64,000 bases of DNA, taken from the NCBI RefSeq assembly GCF_037076565.1, contig NZ_AP029028.1, positions 1,054,001 through 1,118,000 on the forward strand, in the 5' to 3' direction. The DNA is from Herbaspirillum sp. DW155. GTDB taxonomy: Bacteria; Pseudomonadota; Gammaproteobacteria; Burkholderiales; Burkholderiaceae_D. The translations under genes were made by a program, and so were the position numbers. Every line of letters begins with the position of its first letter. Position 1 is the stretch's first letter. Below the pieces are notes generated by a model. The model made no database searches and was not told where the DNA came from. It saw only the letters and a list, made by a program, of their open reading frames with translations. Positions 1 to 8,304 of this stretch are shown here, piece after piece.

Positions 1-1082
1 CGCTCGCCGGCCTGCGGCAGGCGGTCGCGGGTCATGTCCACCAGCCCGCCCCAGCAGTAGTCCAGGCGCACCTGGCCCAGTTGCGGGAAGGTCTCGTGCA
101 GCCCCCGGCGCAGGATCTCGCCGCTGGCCGCATCGGATTGCGGACTGGAAATCGCAAAGCGCGCACGGCCGCCGAAGACCAGGCGGGTATCGGGCGTCAT
201 GCGGAAATAATGGTGGATGTTGGCCACCGTGGTGTAGGTGCGCTGTCTGGCCAGCAGCGCCGCAGCGCGTTCTGCGCCCAGCGGTTCGGTCACCACGATG
301 AAGCTGCCCACCGGCACGATGCGGCGGCGCAGCCAGCCGAAGCTGCCATAGGCGCCGTGGCGGCTGGCGCCGGTGGCCAGCAGCACCTGTTTGGCCAGCA
401 CGGTACCGCGCGCGGTATGCACGCGGTGGCCGTGGCTCTGGCCGATGCGTTCCAGGCGCCGCACTTCGGTGCCGGTGTGGATGGCCGCGCCATGACGTTC
501 GGCGGCAGTGGCCAGGCCGTAGGCGAAGCGGCCCATGTGCATCTGGCCGCTGCGCTTGTAGAGCAGACCGCCGTGGAAGCGCTCGCTTTGCACCTCGGCG
601 CGCACGCGCGCGGCATCGAGGATTTCCACGTCGCTGTCCACGCCATCGGCGATGAGCCGGTCGGCGCTGCGCTGCAGGGCTTCCATCTGATAAGGCCGGG
701 TGGCCATCTTGAGCTTGCCGTGGCGCAGGAAATCGCAGGCGATCTGCTCTTCTTCAACCAGCCGCGCCACCGTATCGACCGCATCGTCATAGGCGTGATA
801 CCAGGCCCGTGCGCGGTCCACGCCCACCTTGGCGGCGACCTCGGCATAGTCCACCGCCAGGCCATTGTTGACATGCCCGCCGTTGCGTCCCGAGGCTTCA
901 GCCGCCACGTGCGGGCCGGCTTCCAGCACCACCACGGAAGCGCCGCGCCTGGCCAGCGCCAGGGCCGCCGACAGGCCCGTGAAGCCGCCGCCGACAATGG
1001 CCACGTCGACCTGCGCAGGCAGATCGCGGGTGGAAGAAATGTACAGCGGGGCAGAATCGGTCCAGTAGGATTCCAGCTTCAT
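1..1082 (-). CDS. FAD-dependent amine/amino-acid oxidase (DAO family), 3' end outside window
   Basis: Reading the minus strand from an ATG at 1082 gives an uninterrupted protein of at least 360 residues that runs off the left edge. It has an N-terminal FAD-binding Rossmann motif (VAIVGGGFTGLSAA, about residues 27-40) and the SGRNGGHVNNG motif typical of glycine/D-amino-acid oxidases and gamma-glutamylputrescine oxidases (PuuB-like). Family members oxidise an amine to an imine with release of H2O2. The substrate cannot be read from sequence. It sits upstream of a GhrA-type reductase on the same strand, about 190 bp away. A second oxidase of the same broad family lies at 11242-12567, inside the LysR-linked cluster. 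The other long open frames here are out of register with the conserved motifs. Confidence 0.85.
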   Translation of the reverse strand, partial: MKLESYWTDSAPLYISSTRDLPAQVDVAIVGGGFTGLSAALALARRGASVVVLEAGPHVAAEASGRNGGHVNNGLAVDYAEVAAKVGVDRARAWYHAYDDAVDTVARLVEEEQIACDFLRHGKLKMATRPYQMEALQRSADRLIADGVDSDVEILDAARVRAEVQSERFHGGLLYKRSGQMHMGRFAYGLATAAERHGAAIHTGTEVRRLERIGQSHGHRVHTARGTVLAKQVLLATGASRHGAYGSFGWLRRRIVPVGSFIVVTEPLGAERAAALLARQRTYTTVANIHHYFRMTPDTRLVFGGRARFAISSPQSDAASGEILRRGLHETFPQLGQVRLDYCWGGLVDMTRDRLPQAGE

Positions 1083-1269
1083 GGTGGTGGCTTCAGGCAG
1101 GTGAATGGGGCAGGGCGGTAGTGCTGACGCACCACGCCACGTCATCAAGGATAGAACGCATGGGCCAGCGGGGTGACGCGAACTGGCCTGCGCGAGCGGC
1201 ACGGCATGCCGTTCTTGCAGGGGCGTTCGACATTTTGTTTGCCATGCGGCATCCCCTGGCGAGTCGGGC

Positions 1270-2196
1270 TCAGTAGCCGCGCTGACGGTCGATCAGGCCC
1301 AGCAGCGGCAGGCCCTCGCGATGGCGGCGCAGGTTCTCCAGCACGGCGTCGACCGCGCCATCAGGCTGGGTCATGCTGGCGATGTGGGGCGTGAGCACGA
1401 TATCGGGATGGCTCCAGAACGGATGCCCTTGCGGCAGCGGTTCGACCTCGCACACATCCAGCACGGCCGCGCTCAACTGGCCATCGTTGAGCGCGGCCAG
1501 CAGATCGTCTTCCACCAGATGACCACCGCGCCCGACGTTGACCAGCGCCGCACCGCGCGGCAATTGCGCAAACAGCGCGCCGTTGAGCAGGCCGCGGGTA
1601 TCGTCGGTGAGCGGCACCAGGCAGATCAGCACATCGGTGCGTGCCAGGAAATCACGCAGGCCATCGCTGCCGCTGTAGCAGTCGATCCCCTCCATCTGGT
1701 GCGCCGAGCGGCTCCAGCCCGCGCAGGGAAAGCCCAGCCCGTGCAACTGCTGCAGCACCGCGCGGCCCAGCATGCCCAGTCCCAGCACGCCCACCCGGCA
1801 GGCCGAAGCCGGCCGCACGCGGTGGGCGCGCCAGACCTGTTCGCGCTGCTGGCGGGCATAGAGGCGACTGTCACGGTGCAGGCCCAGCACCGCGTGGGTC
1901 ACGTACTGCACCATACCGGCGGCAATGCCGGGCTCGGTCATGCGCACCACCGGCAAGTCCGGCGGCAGCGTGGACATGTCGAACTGGTCGATGCCGGCAC
2001 CGACCGAGAAGAGGATCTCCAGATTGGGGAAGCGCTGGGCGATATCCTCGGGCGGCGTCCATGCCGCCAGATAGCGCACGCTGGTGCCGTCGCCTTCATG
2101 CGGCCAGATATGGAAGGGCAGTTCGGGGGCCTTCTGCGCAAACAGTTGCGCCCATTCAGCGCCGCGCACCGGGTCGGCCTTGTAGAGAAAAGTCAT
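1270..2196 (-). CDS. ghrA: Glyoxylate/hydroxypyruvate reductase A (D-2-hydroxyacid dehydrogenase family)
   Basis: The 308-residue protein has the length and layout of GhrA: a split substrate domain (about 1-98 and 275-308) around an NAD(P)-binding domain with the GLGMLG motif near residue 139. The catalytic set is visible: Arg223 in VNVGRG, Glu252 in EPLPQG and His271 in TPHIAS. GhrA reduces glyoxylate to glycolate and hydroxypyruvate to glycerate in the cytoplasm, preferring NADPH. The following gene on the same strand is an FAD oxidase. An amine oxidase can yield glyoxylate-type products, so a functional link is possible but unproven. The GNAT gene upstream ends about 30 bp before this start, suggesting co-transcription. 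Confidence 0.85.
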   Translation of the reverse strand: MTFLYKADPVRGAEWAQLFAQKAPELPFHIWPHEGDGTSVRYLAAWTPPEDIAQRFPNLEILFSVGAGIDQFDMSTLPPDLPVVRMTEPGIAAGMVQYVTHAVLGLHRDSRLYARQQREQVWRAHRVRPASACRVGVLGLGMLGRAVLQQLHGLGFPCAGWSRSAHQMEGIDCYSGSDGLRDFLARTDVLICLVPLTDDTRGLLNGALFAQLPRGAALVNVGRGGHLVEDDLLAALNDGQLSAAVLDVCEVEPLPQGHPFWSHPDIVLTPHIASMTQPDGAVDAVLENLRRHREGLPLLGLIDRQRGY

Positions 2197-2227
2197 GGTG
2201 GTGTGTGGTGTTGGTTGTGGCGGGCAA

Positions 2228-3109
2228 TCAGCCCAGCGCCTGGTTGATCATGGAATAGGTGCGCCACGTCTTGCCGATGGCGGGCGGCGTGCCACGGCAC
2301 ATGCTGACCACGTTGTCCACGCAGGTCAGGCCGATTTCCTCCAGCCAGGGTTTGAGGCCGGTGCGGCCCGGTACGTCGATGCGCAGATAGGCACCGGGAT
2401 AAGCGTGGACCCAATGGGCGATGAGGGTCTTGGCGTCTTCCACCTCGCTGGCAATCACCGGACCGATCACGCGGCCCCGGCCGAACTCGCGCAGGTAGGC
2501 CACACCCTTGACCTGGCCGTCCTGTTCCAGCACCGCCACTTCGGAGCGGTCCAGCAGTGGCACCAGCAGGTGGCTGCGGTCCATGCCGCTGGCGTGGCGG
2601 TCCAGTGCCAGCAGCGCCGGCACTTCATCCTGGCGCAGCGGGCGGATACGCGCACCGGCGGCCAGTACCGGGGTGGCACGGGCAGTGGTGCTCTGGTGCT
2701 GACTCAGGGTATCGGTGACCACGAAGCCCAGCTTTTCATAGAGCGGACGCCCGGCGTCGGTGGCGTTGAGGATGACGTTGCGCGATCCGGCATCCTGCAG
2801 CAGGCGCTGCATCATGGCGCGGCCCAGGCCCCGGCCTTGCAGGTCATCCCTGATGATGACCAGACCCAGCGAGGCGTAGTCGTCGCCCACCGGGCACAGC
2901 ATGCCGCTGCCGGCCACGCTGCGGGTGCCATCCGCTTCTTCCAGTTCGACCACCCAGCCGGAGCTGACCTGATGATGAAACTGCCAGTCGACCAGGCGAT
3001 GCGGCCAGGACAGGTGAAGACTCATGGCGTGGCAAGTGGCCAGATCCTCGGCGCGCATGGGGCGCAGCATGGTGTGGGTGGCCTGCGCGGCCGTGCTTTC
3101 GGTATGCAT
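2228..3109 (-). CDS. Tandem GNAT-family N-acetyltransferase
   Basis: The protein is 293 residues when started at the ATG at 3109 (MHTESTAAQ); the frame stays open 40 codons further upstream, but that part has no recognisable fold. The N-terminal half is a GNAT domain with the acetyl-CoA loop (RDDLQGRGLGRAMM) followed by GFVV. The C-terminal half resembles the YitH/HolE4-type second acetyltransferase domain. Substrate unknown: GNAT enzymes acetylate amino groups of small molecules, peptides or antibiotics. It is the first gene of a minus-strand run GNAT-ghrA-FAD oxidase. A 13-bp palindrome (GGATCA-T-TGATCC, 3201-3213) lies about 90 bp upstream of the start. Confidence 0.8.
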   Translation of the reverse strand: MHTESTAAQATHTMLRPMRAEDLATCHAMSLHLSWPHRLVDWQFHHQVSSGWVVELEEADGTRSVAGSGMLCPVGDDYASLGLVIIRDDLQGRGLGRAMMQRLLQDAGSRNVILNATDAGRPLYEKLGFVVTDTLSQHQSTTARATPVLAAGARIRPLRQDEVPALLALDRHASGMDRSHLLVPLLDRSEVAVLEQDGQVKGVAYLREFGRGRVIGPVIASEVEDAKTLIAHWVHAYPGAYLRIDVPGRTGLKPWLEEIGLTCVDNVVSMCRGTPPAIGKTWRTYSMINQALG

Positions 3110-3733
3110 GAAGCGTGTCCTTGTCAGTACGGTGAAGATGTCGATGAATGCAAACAGCTGGAAAGAAAGACCTGCATCGGTCAAATCATATAAATCGTTT
3201 GGATCATTGATCCTGCCTGCGCTGCGCACGCCAGGTCCGCAACGCTACCCCAGCGATGATGCACCGGGGACGGCATAGAACGGCAGTTTTCCGGCACGCC
3301 AATTCGCAATCTTATGGCGATCTGCCCCCTCTTCTCGGCACAAAATTGGGCGGCACCGGCAGTAGCATGGTGCAGCCGACACAGGCTCTGCCCGGGCAGT
3401 GCCGCCGGTGGCGCAAGAGGATACCGATGTGTCATGGGCGGCGTAAAGCGGCCCCGGAAATGGCCCGGCCTGCGGACACAATCTGCACCAGCCTGGTGAA
3501 AACGCCCCAAAGCAGCGCAGCCGGACCGTATTGCTGCACTGCTCGGCAAGCTATGCTGATTGGGCCGTCGAAAACACATATTTCTGTTTCGCGGCCCGGT
3601 CAAAAAGGAATAAATCGCAAGTTTCGCTATGTTGTAATCCTCCCCATGCAGTGAACCGCAATCCCGCAGATGAGCAGCATCCAGCGCAGGGCCGACAGGT
3701 GATGCGCCCCCTTTTTTGACAGGACGATTTTCC
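3110..3733. other. Intergenic region between divergent GNAT and HAD genes
   Basis: This 624-bp gap must carry promoters for both divergent genes. It holds the perfect palindrome GGATCA-T-TGATCC at 3201-3213 and an AT-rich stretch at about 3575-3645. The short open frames in it show no conserved motif, ribosome-binding site or family resemblance. No RNA gene was recognised. Confidence 0.5.
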
Positions 3734-4402
3734 ATGAGCATTTTCAAGCCCAAATTCATTACCTTCGATTGCTACGGCACCCTGACCCGCTTCCAGATGT
3801 CGGAAACCGCACAGAAGATCTACGCCGATCGCGTCTCCGCCGAAGACATGCCGTTCTTCCTGCGTCAGTTCGCCGCTTACCGCCTGGATGAAGTGCTGGA
3901 CCAGTGGAAGCCCTACGAACAGGTCTGCAAGAACGCCATCACCCGCACCTGTGAACGCTGGGGCATCAAGACCAATGACGAGGAAACCGGCGCCTTCTAC
4001 AAGGCCGTGCCGACCTGGGGGCCGCACGCCGACGTGCCGGAGGGCCTGTCCAAGGTCGCCAAGGAATTCCCGCTGGTGATCTTCTCCAATGCCGACGACA
4101 GCCAGATCATGCACAACGTCGAGAAACTGGGCGCGCCCTTCCACAAGGTCTTCACCGCCCAGCAGGCCCAGGCCTACAAGCCGCGCCTGCGCGCCTTCGA
4201 ATACATGCTCGACAACCTGAACTGCAATCCGGAAGACGTGCTGCACGTTTCCTCCAGCCTGCGCTACGACCTCATGCCGGCCGCCGACATGGGCATCAAG
4301 AACAAGGTCTTCGTGGCACGCGGTCATGAGCCCTCGACGCCGTACTACGGCTATACCGAAATCAAGGACATCTCCGGCCTGCCGGGTGTGCTGGGTCTGT
4401 AA
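3734..4402 (+). CDS. Haloacid dehalogenase type II-like HAD hydrolase
   Basis: The 222-residue protein starts at the ATG at 3734 (MSIFKPK), preceded by AGGA. HAD motif I is FDCYGTL with nucleophile Asp12, motif II is FSNAD, and a conserved Lys follows in AYKPRLR. The length and FDCYGTL motif fit the L-2-haloacid dehalogenase branch, which hydrolyses C-halogen bonds, but many relatives with this motif are phosphatases or have unknown substrates. It opens the plus-strand series leading into the peptide-type ABC transporter, which starts 198 bp downstream. That gap contains a nested stem-loop (4513-4562). The cluster context argues for a role in catabolism rather than dehalogenation; this is inference. 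Confidence 0.75.
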   Translation: MSIFKPKFITFDCYGTLTRFQMSETAQKIYADRVSAEDMPFFLRQFAAYRLDEVLDQWKPYEQVCKNAITRTCERWGIKTNDEETGAFYKAVPTWGPHADVPEGLSKVAKEFPLVIFSNADDSQIMHNVEKLGAPFHKVFTAQQAQAYKPRLRAFEYMLDNLNCNPEDVLHVSSSLRYDLMPAADMGIKNKVFVARGHEPSTPYYGYTEIKDISGLPGVLGL

Positions 4403-4512
4403 GGCGCTTGTCAGCAGTGAGGGAGCTGCATGCCTCCCGTGCAGTTTCCGTATTTCCCGGTGTGCTCCCGCGCTGGTATCAAAGTTGCGAGGAGTGGGCC
4501 GGACCCAACAGG

Positions 4513-4562
4513 CGGCCTGCCCTCCCGAGGGATCTGCAAAATGCAGACGGCAGGGCAGGCCG
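4513..4562 (+). promoter_or_regulatory. Nested inverted repeat in the leader of the ABC transporter operon
   Basis: CGGCCTGCCCT (4513-4523) pairs with AGGGCAGGCCG (4552-4562). Inside lies a second perfect stem, TCTGCA-AAA-TGCAGA (4533-4547). No T-run follows, so it is not a canonical intrinsic terminator. It ends about 38 bp before the start of the binding-protein gene and could be a leader structure or processing site. Function is inferred only from position. Confidence 0.45.
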
Positions 4563-4600
4563 GTGGTCTTCGTGGTTGAACTTTTATCGTGAGGCATTTC

Positions 4601-6223
4601 ATGAGCAAGCAGGAAAACGGACGTCACCCAAGTGAGGGAACCCTCATCACCGGCGATACGCTGGAACACGCCCACGGCGGCTTCACCCGCCGCGACATGA
4701 TGCGCACCCTGCTGGCCGGCAGCATCATGACCATGGGCGGCACGGGTCTGTTGACCGCCAGCGGCAGCGTCATGGCGCAGACCGGCAAGCGCGGCGGCAA
4801 GATGCGCATCGCCACCCAGACCAGCTCCACCGCCGATACTCTGGACCCGGCCAAGACAGCGCACTCCACCGATTACACCCGGGTGCACATGTTCTACAAC
4901 GGCCTGACCAAGCTCGATGGCAAGCTGGCCCCGCAAATGGTGCTGGCCGAGGAAATGCTGACCAACGACGCCATCACCTGGACCGTCAAGCTCAGGAAGG
5001 GCGTCGTGTTCCACGATGGCAAGCCCCTGACCCCGGCCGACGTGGTGTATTCGATCATGCGCCACAAGGACCCGGCGACCGCCTCCAAGGTCAAGGTGGT
5101 GGCCGACCAGTTCGAATCGGTCAAGGCCACCGGCCCTAACGAAGTCCAGATCAAGCTCACCAGCGCCAACGCCGACCTGCCGGTGATCCTGGCGACCGCG
5201 CAGTTCCTCATCATCCGTGATGGCACCACCGACTTCAGCACCCCCAACGGCACCGGCGCCTTCAAGGTCAAGGAATTCACCCCCGGCGTGCGCACCATCG
5301 GCGTGCGCAACGAAAACTACTGGAAGCCGGGCCTGCCCTATCTGGATGAAGTCGAACTGTTCGGCATTCCCGATGAAGCCGCACGTGTCAATGCGCTGCT
5401 CTCCGGCGACGTGCACTGGATCAACGACGTCAACGCCCGCTCCACCGGCCGCGTCAAGAGCACGCCCGGCTATACCGTCATGGAAACCAAGTCGGGGCAG
5501 TACACCGATCTGGTCATGCGCCAGGACGTGGCCCCCGGCAGCAGCATGGATTTCACGCTGGGCATGAAGTATCTGCTGGACCGCGAGCAGATCAAGATGG
5601 CCGCCTTCCGTGGCTATGCCGTCACCGCCAACGACCAGCCGATCGACCCGACCAACCGCTTCTACTTCGCCGGTCTGCCGCAACGTCCCTACGATCCGGA
5701 CAAGGCCAAGTTCCACCTGCAGAAGGCCGGTGTGCTGGGCAGCACCATCCCGGTGGTCGCCTCGGTGGCCGCGACCGGCTCGGTCGACATGGCCGTGCTG
5801 ATGCAGCAGAGCGCCGCCAAGATCGGGCTGAAGCTGGATGTGAAGCGCGTACCGGCCGACGGCTACTGGTCCAACCAGTGGATGAAGGTGCCGGTGGGCT
5901 TCGGCAACATCAACCCGCGCCCCAGCGCCGATATCCTGCTGACCCAGTTCTTCAAGTCTGACGCCCAGTGGAACGAATCGGGCTGGAAGAATCCCCAGTT
6001 CGACCAGCTGGTGGTGGCCGCACGCGGCGAGACCGACTTCAACAAGCGCAAGGCGATGTATGCCGACATGCAGACCCTGATCCACGAGAAGTGCGGCCTG
6101 GGCATCCCGGTCTTCATCATCAACCTGGAAGGTGTCAGCACCAAGGTCAAGGGCATCGATCCGGTGCCGCTGGGTGCGTTCATGAACTACACCTGTGCCG
6201 AGTACGTCTGGCTGGACGCGTGA
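4601..6223 (+). CDS. Tat-exported peptide/opine-type ABC transporter substrate-binding protein (family 5)
   Basis: The 540-residue protein starts at ATG 4601 with GAGG ten bases upstream. The N-terminus has a twin-arginine signal: FTRRDMM at residues 28-34, then a hydrophobic stretch and a probable cleavage after VMAQ near residue 60. The mature part is a DppA/OppA-type solute-binding protein, with LAEEMLTNDAITWTVKLRKG and the conserved block GVVFHDGKPLTPADVVYS. This family delivers peptides, opines, glutathione or other amino-acid conjugates to a membrane permease. Tat export is seen in a minority of such proteins. It is followed, after a 218-bp gap with a strong hairpin, by the cognate permeases and ATPase. 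Confidence 0.88.
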   Translation: MSKQENGRHPSEGTLITGDTLEHAHGGFTRRDMMRTLLAGSIMTMGGTGLLTASGSVMAQTGKRGGKMRIATQTSSTADTLDPAKTAHSTDYTRVHMFYNGLTKLDGKLAPQMVLAEEMLTNDAITWTVKLRKGVVFHDGKPLTPADVVYSIMRHKDPATASKVKVVADQFESVKATGPNEVQIKLTSANADLPVILATAQFLIIRDGTTDFSTPNGTGAFKVKEFTPGVRTIGVRNENYWKPGLPYLDEVELFGIPDEAARVNALLSGDVHWINDVNARSTGRVKSTPGYTVMETKSGQYTDLVMRQDVAPGSSMDFTLGMKYLLDREQIKMAAFRGYAVTANDQPIDPTNRFYFAGLPQRPYDPDKAKFHLQKAGVLGSTIPVVASVAATGSVDMAVLMQQSAAKIGLKLDVKRVPADGYWSNQWMKVPVGFGNINPRPSADILLTQFFKSDAQWNESGWKNPQFDQLVVAARGETDFNKRKAMYADMQTLIHEKCGLGIPVFIINLEGVSTKVKGIDPVPLGAFMNYTCAEYVWLDA

Positions 6224-6286
6224 GGGGGATATCGCTTTGTGTGACCTGAGCGATGTCGGTCCGGACTGAATAACGGCATGGCCGCG

Positions 6287-6319
6287 TATCGAAGGCGCAC
6301 CGACGGAGCGCCTTCGATA
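6287..6319 (+). promoter_or_regulatory. 12-bp perfect stem-loop between binding-protein and permease genes
   Basis: TATCGAAGGCGC (6287-6298) and GCGCCTTCGATA (6308-6319) form a perfect 12-bp stem around a 9-nt loop. There is no U-run afterwards. Such intercistronic hairpins in ABC operons often protect the binding-protein mRNA from 3' decay and give it an excess over the permeases. That role is inferred here from position. Confidence 0.55.
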
Positions 6320-6441
6320 TGGCCTTTGCAGACCTGCTCAGTGCCAATGGTATGAGATGTTGAGAGCAGGCAGTCCGGGTACATCCTGATGTCTGGCTCA
6401 GTGCACGGGTAAATCCCTGTGGTTAGTTACCGAGGAAAGCT

Positions 6442-7398
6442 ATGAATGGAATGGTCCTGCGTCTGATCGTGCGCTGCCTGCTGCAGGCGGTGCTGACGCT
6501 ATTGCTGGTCTCGGCCGGCGTGTTCTTCATCACCAACCTGCTGCCGGGCGACGCCGCCCAGACCGCCCTGGGCCAGGCTGCCACGCCCGAAACGGTGGCC
6601 GCGCTGCGCCTGCAATACGGACTGGACCTGCCAGCGCCGGTGCGTTATGCCCACTGGCTGGGCAATCTGCTGTCGGGCAATCCCGGCATGTCGCTGGTCA
6701 ACCATGTGCCGGTGTCGCAGATGATCGGCGGCCGCCTGCCGGCCTCGCTCACGCTGGCCGCCGTGACCGCGCTGGTATCGGTGCCGCTGGCGCTGTTCCT
6801 GGGCATCTTCTCGGCCATGTATCGCGGTTCCCTGTTTGATCGTGTCGTCAACGTCAGTGCCGTGTCGATGGTGTCGGTGCCGGAATTTCTGGTGGCGACG
6901 GTGGCAGTGATCATCTTCGCGGTCAAGCTGCGCTGGCTCTCCGCGCTGTCGCACGCCGGCGATGCCGCGACCCTGGGGGCCTTCATCAAGGCCTATGCCA
7001 TGCCGGTGATGACCCTGTGCTGCGTGATCGTGGCCCAGATGACGCGTATGACCCGCGCCGCCGTGATCGACCAGCTGCGCTCCTCCTATGCCGAGATGGC
7101 CTTGTTGAAGGGCGTCAGGCGCACCCGCATCGTGCTGCGCCACGCCTTGCCCAACGCCATCGGCCCGATTGCCAATGCGGTGGCCCTGAGCCTGTCCTAC
7201 CTGCTGGGCGGGGTCGTCATCGTCGAAAGCATCTTCAATTATCCCGGCATCGCCACCTTGATGATCGATGCCGTGACCACGCGCGACATGCCGCTGGTGC
7301 AAGCCTGTTCCATGATCTTCTGCGCCGGCTACCTGCTGCTGGTGCTCACCGCCGATGTCGTTGCGATTCTCTCCAATCCAAGGTTGAAGACCCGATGA
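6442..7398 (+). CDS. ABC transporter permease, DppB type
   Basis: The 318-residue inner-membrane protein has six predicted membrane segments, beginning with the N-terminal helix at about 10-30 that opens DppB/OppB proteins. The cytoplasmic coupling loop (EMALLKGVRRTRIVLRHALPN, near 215-235) has the EAA-type pattern that contacts the ATPase. The start has a good ribosome-binding site (GAGGAAA, 6431-6437). The stop overlaps the next start (ATGA), so DppB and DppC are translationally coupled. It forms the membrane channel for the binding protein at 4601-6223. Substrate specificity is unknown. Confidence 0.9.
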   Translation: MNGMVLRLIVRCLLQAVLTLLLVSAGVFFITNLLPGDAAQTALGQAATPETVAALRLQYGLDLPAPVRYAHWLGNLLSGNPGMSLVNHVPVSQMIGGRLPASLTLAAVTALVSVPLALFLGIFSAMYRGSLFDRVVNVSAVSMVSVPEFLVATVAVIIFAVKLRWLSALSHAGDAATLGAFIKAYAMPVMTLCCVIVAQMTRMTRAAVIDQLRSSYAEMALLKGVRRTRIVLRHALPNAIGPIANAVALSLSYLLGGVVIVESIFNYPGIATLMIDAVTTRDMPLVQACSMIFCAGYLLLVLTADVVAILSNPRLKTR

Positions 7399-8300
7399 AA
7401 ACCCTCCACGACTCCACCGGCGCCGAGGCGGGCGCCCCGGCCGCCGCCTCTGCACCTGCTTGCGCTGCGGCAGTGGCCGTACCTGCGAAGCGCGTGCGCC
7501 GTCATTCGACCATGGCCTGGATCGGCATGGGCATCGTCGGCTTCTGGATCCTGATGGCCATCATCGGCCCCAGCATCTCGCCCTACGACGCCACCGCCAT
7601 CGTCGATACCGACGTGTTCACCGGCATGAGCCGCCAGTTCCTGCTGGGTAGCGACTACCTGGGCCGCGACATGTTGAGCCGCATTCTCTTCGGCACCCGT
7701 GCCACCATCGGCCTGGCCCTGCTCTCCACCGTGCTGGCCAGCGTCAGCGGTACGGCGCTGGCGCTCTTTGCGGCCTTCTCGGGCGGCTGGCGCGATGCCG
7801 TCATCAGCCGTGCGCTCGATGCCCTGATCTCCATTCCCAGCAAGATGTTCGCGCTGATGATGGTGGCCACCTTCGGCTCCTCCATGCCACTGCTGGTCAT
7901 CACCGCCGCCATCACCTACATGCCCGGTGCCTACCGCATCGCCCGTTCGGTGGCGGTCAACGTGCAGGCCATGGAATACGTGCAGGCCGCGCGTGCCCGC
8001 GGCGAAGGCGTGTGGTACATCATGACCGTGGAAATGCTGCCCAACATGATCCGCCCGGTGCTGGCCGATTTCGGTCTGCGCTTCGTCTACGTGGTGCTGC
8101 TGCTGTCGGGACTGAGTTTCCTCTCGCTGGGCGTGCAGCCGCCCGACGCCGACTGGGGCTCGCTGGTGCGCGAAAACATTTCCGGCCTGGGCGAGGGGGC
8201 CCTGGCGGTGATCATGCCGGCGCTGGCGATTGCCTCGCTGACCATCGGCGTGAACCTCTTGATCGACAACCTGCGCAGCAAGCGCGCTGCCAAGGAGTAA
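7395..8300 (+). CDS. ABC transporter permease, DppC type
   Basis: The ATG at 7395 overlaps the DppB stop by four bases, giving a 301-residue protein. An N-terminal alanine-rich cytoplasmic tail of about 40 residues precedes the first membrane helix (MAWIGMGIVGFWILMAI). The OppC-type N-terminal segment (SPYDATAIVDTD, LLGSDYLGRDMLSRILFG) and the coupling loop (EYVQAARARGEGVWYI) are characteristic of the DppC/OppC family. It pairs with DppB to make the transmembrane pore. The stop lies four bases before the GTG of the ATPase gene. Confidence 0.9.
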   Translation: MKTLHDSTGAEAGAPAAASAPACAAAVAVPAKRVRRHSTMAWIGMGIVGFWILMAIIGPSISPYDATAIVDTDVFTGMSRQFLLGSDYLGRDMLSRILFGTRATIGLALLSTVLASVSGTALALFAAFSGGWRDAVISRALDALISIPSKMFALMMVATFGSSMPLLVITAAITYMPGAYRIARSVAVNVQAMEYVQAARARGEGVWYIMTVEMLPNMIRPVLADFGLRFVYVVLLLSGLSFLSLGVQPPDADWGSLVRENISGLGEGALAVIMPALAIASLTIGVNLLIDNLRSKRAAKE

Positions 8301-8304
8301 GCCT

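Noticed and set aside
3551..6085. Minus-strand open frame of 844 codons spanning the HAD and binding-protein genes
   Set aside because: It crosses two real genes and a gap with a nested hairpin and has no recognisable domain.
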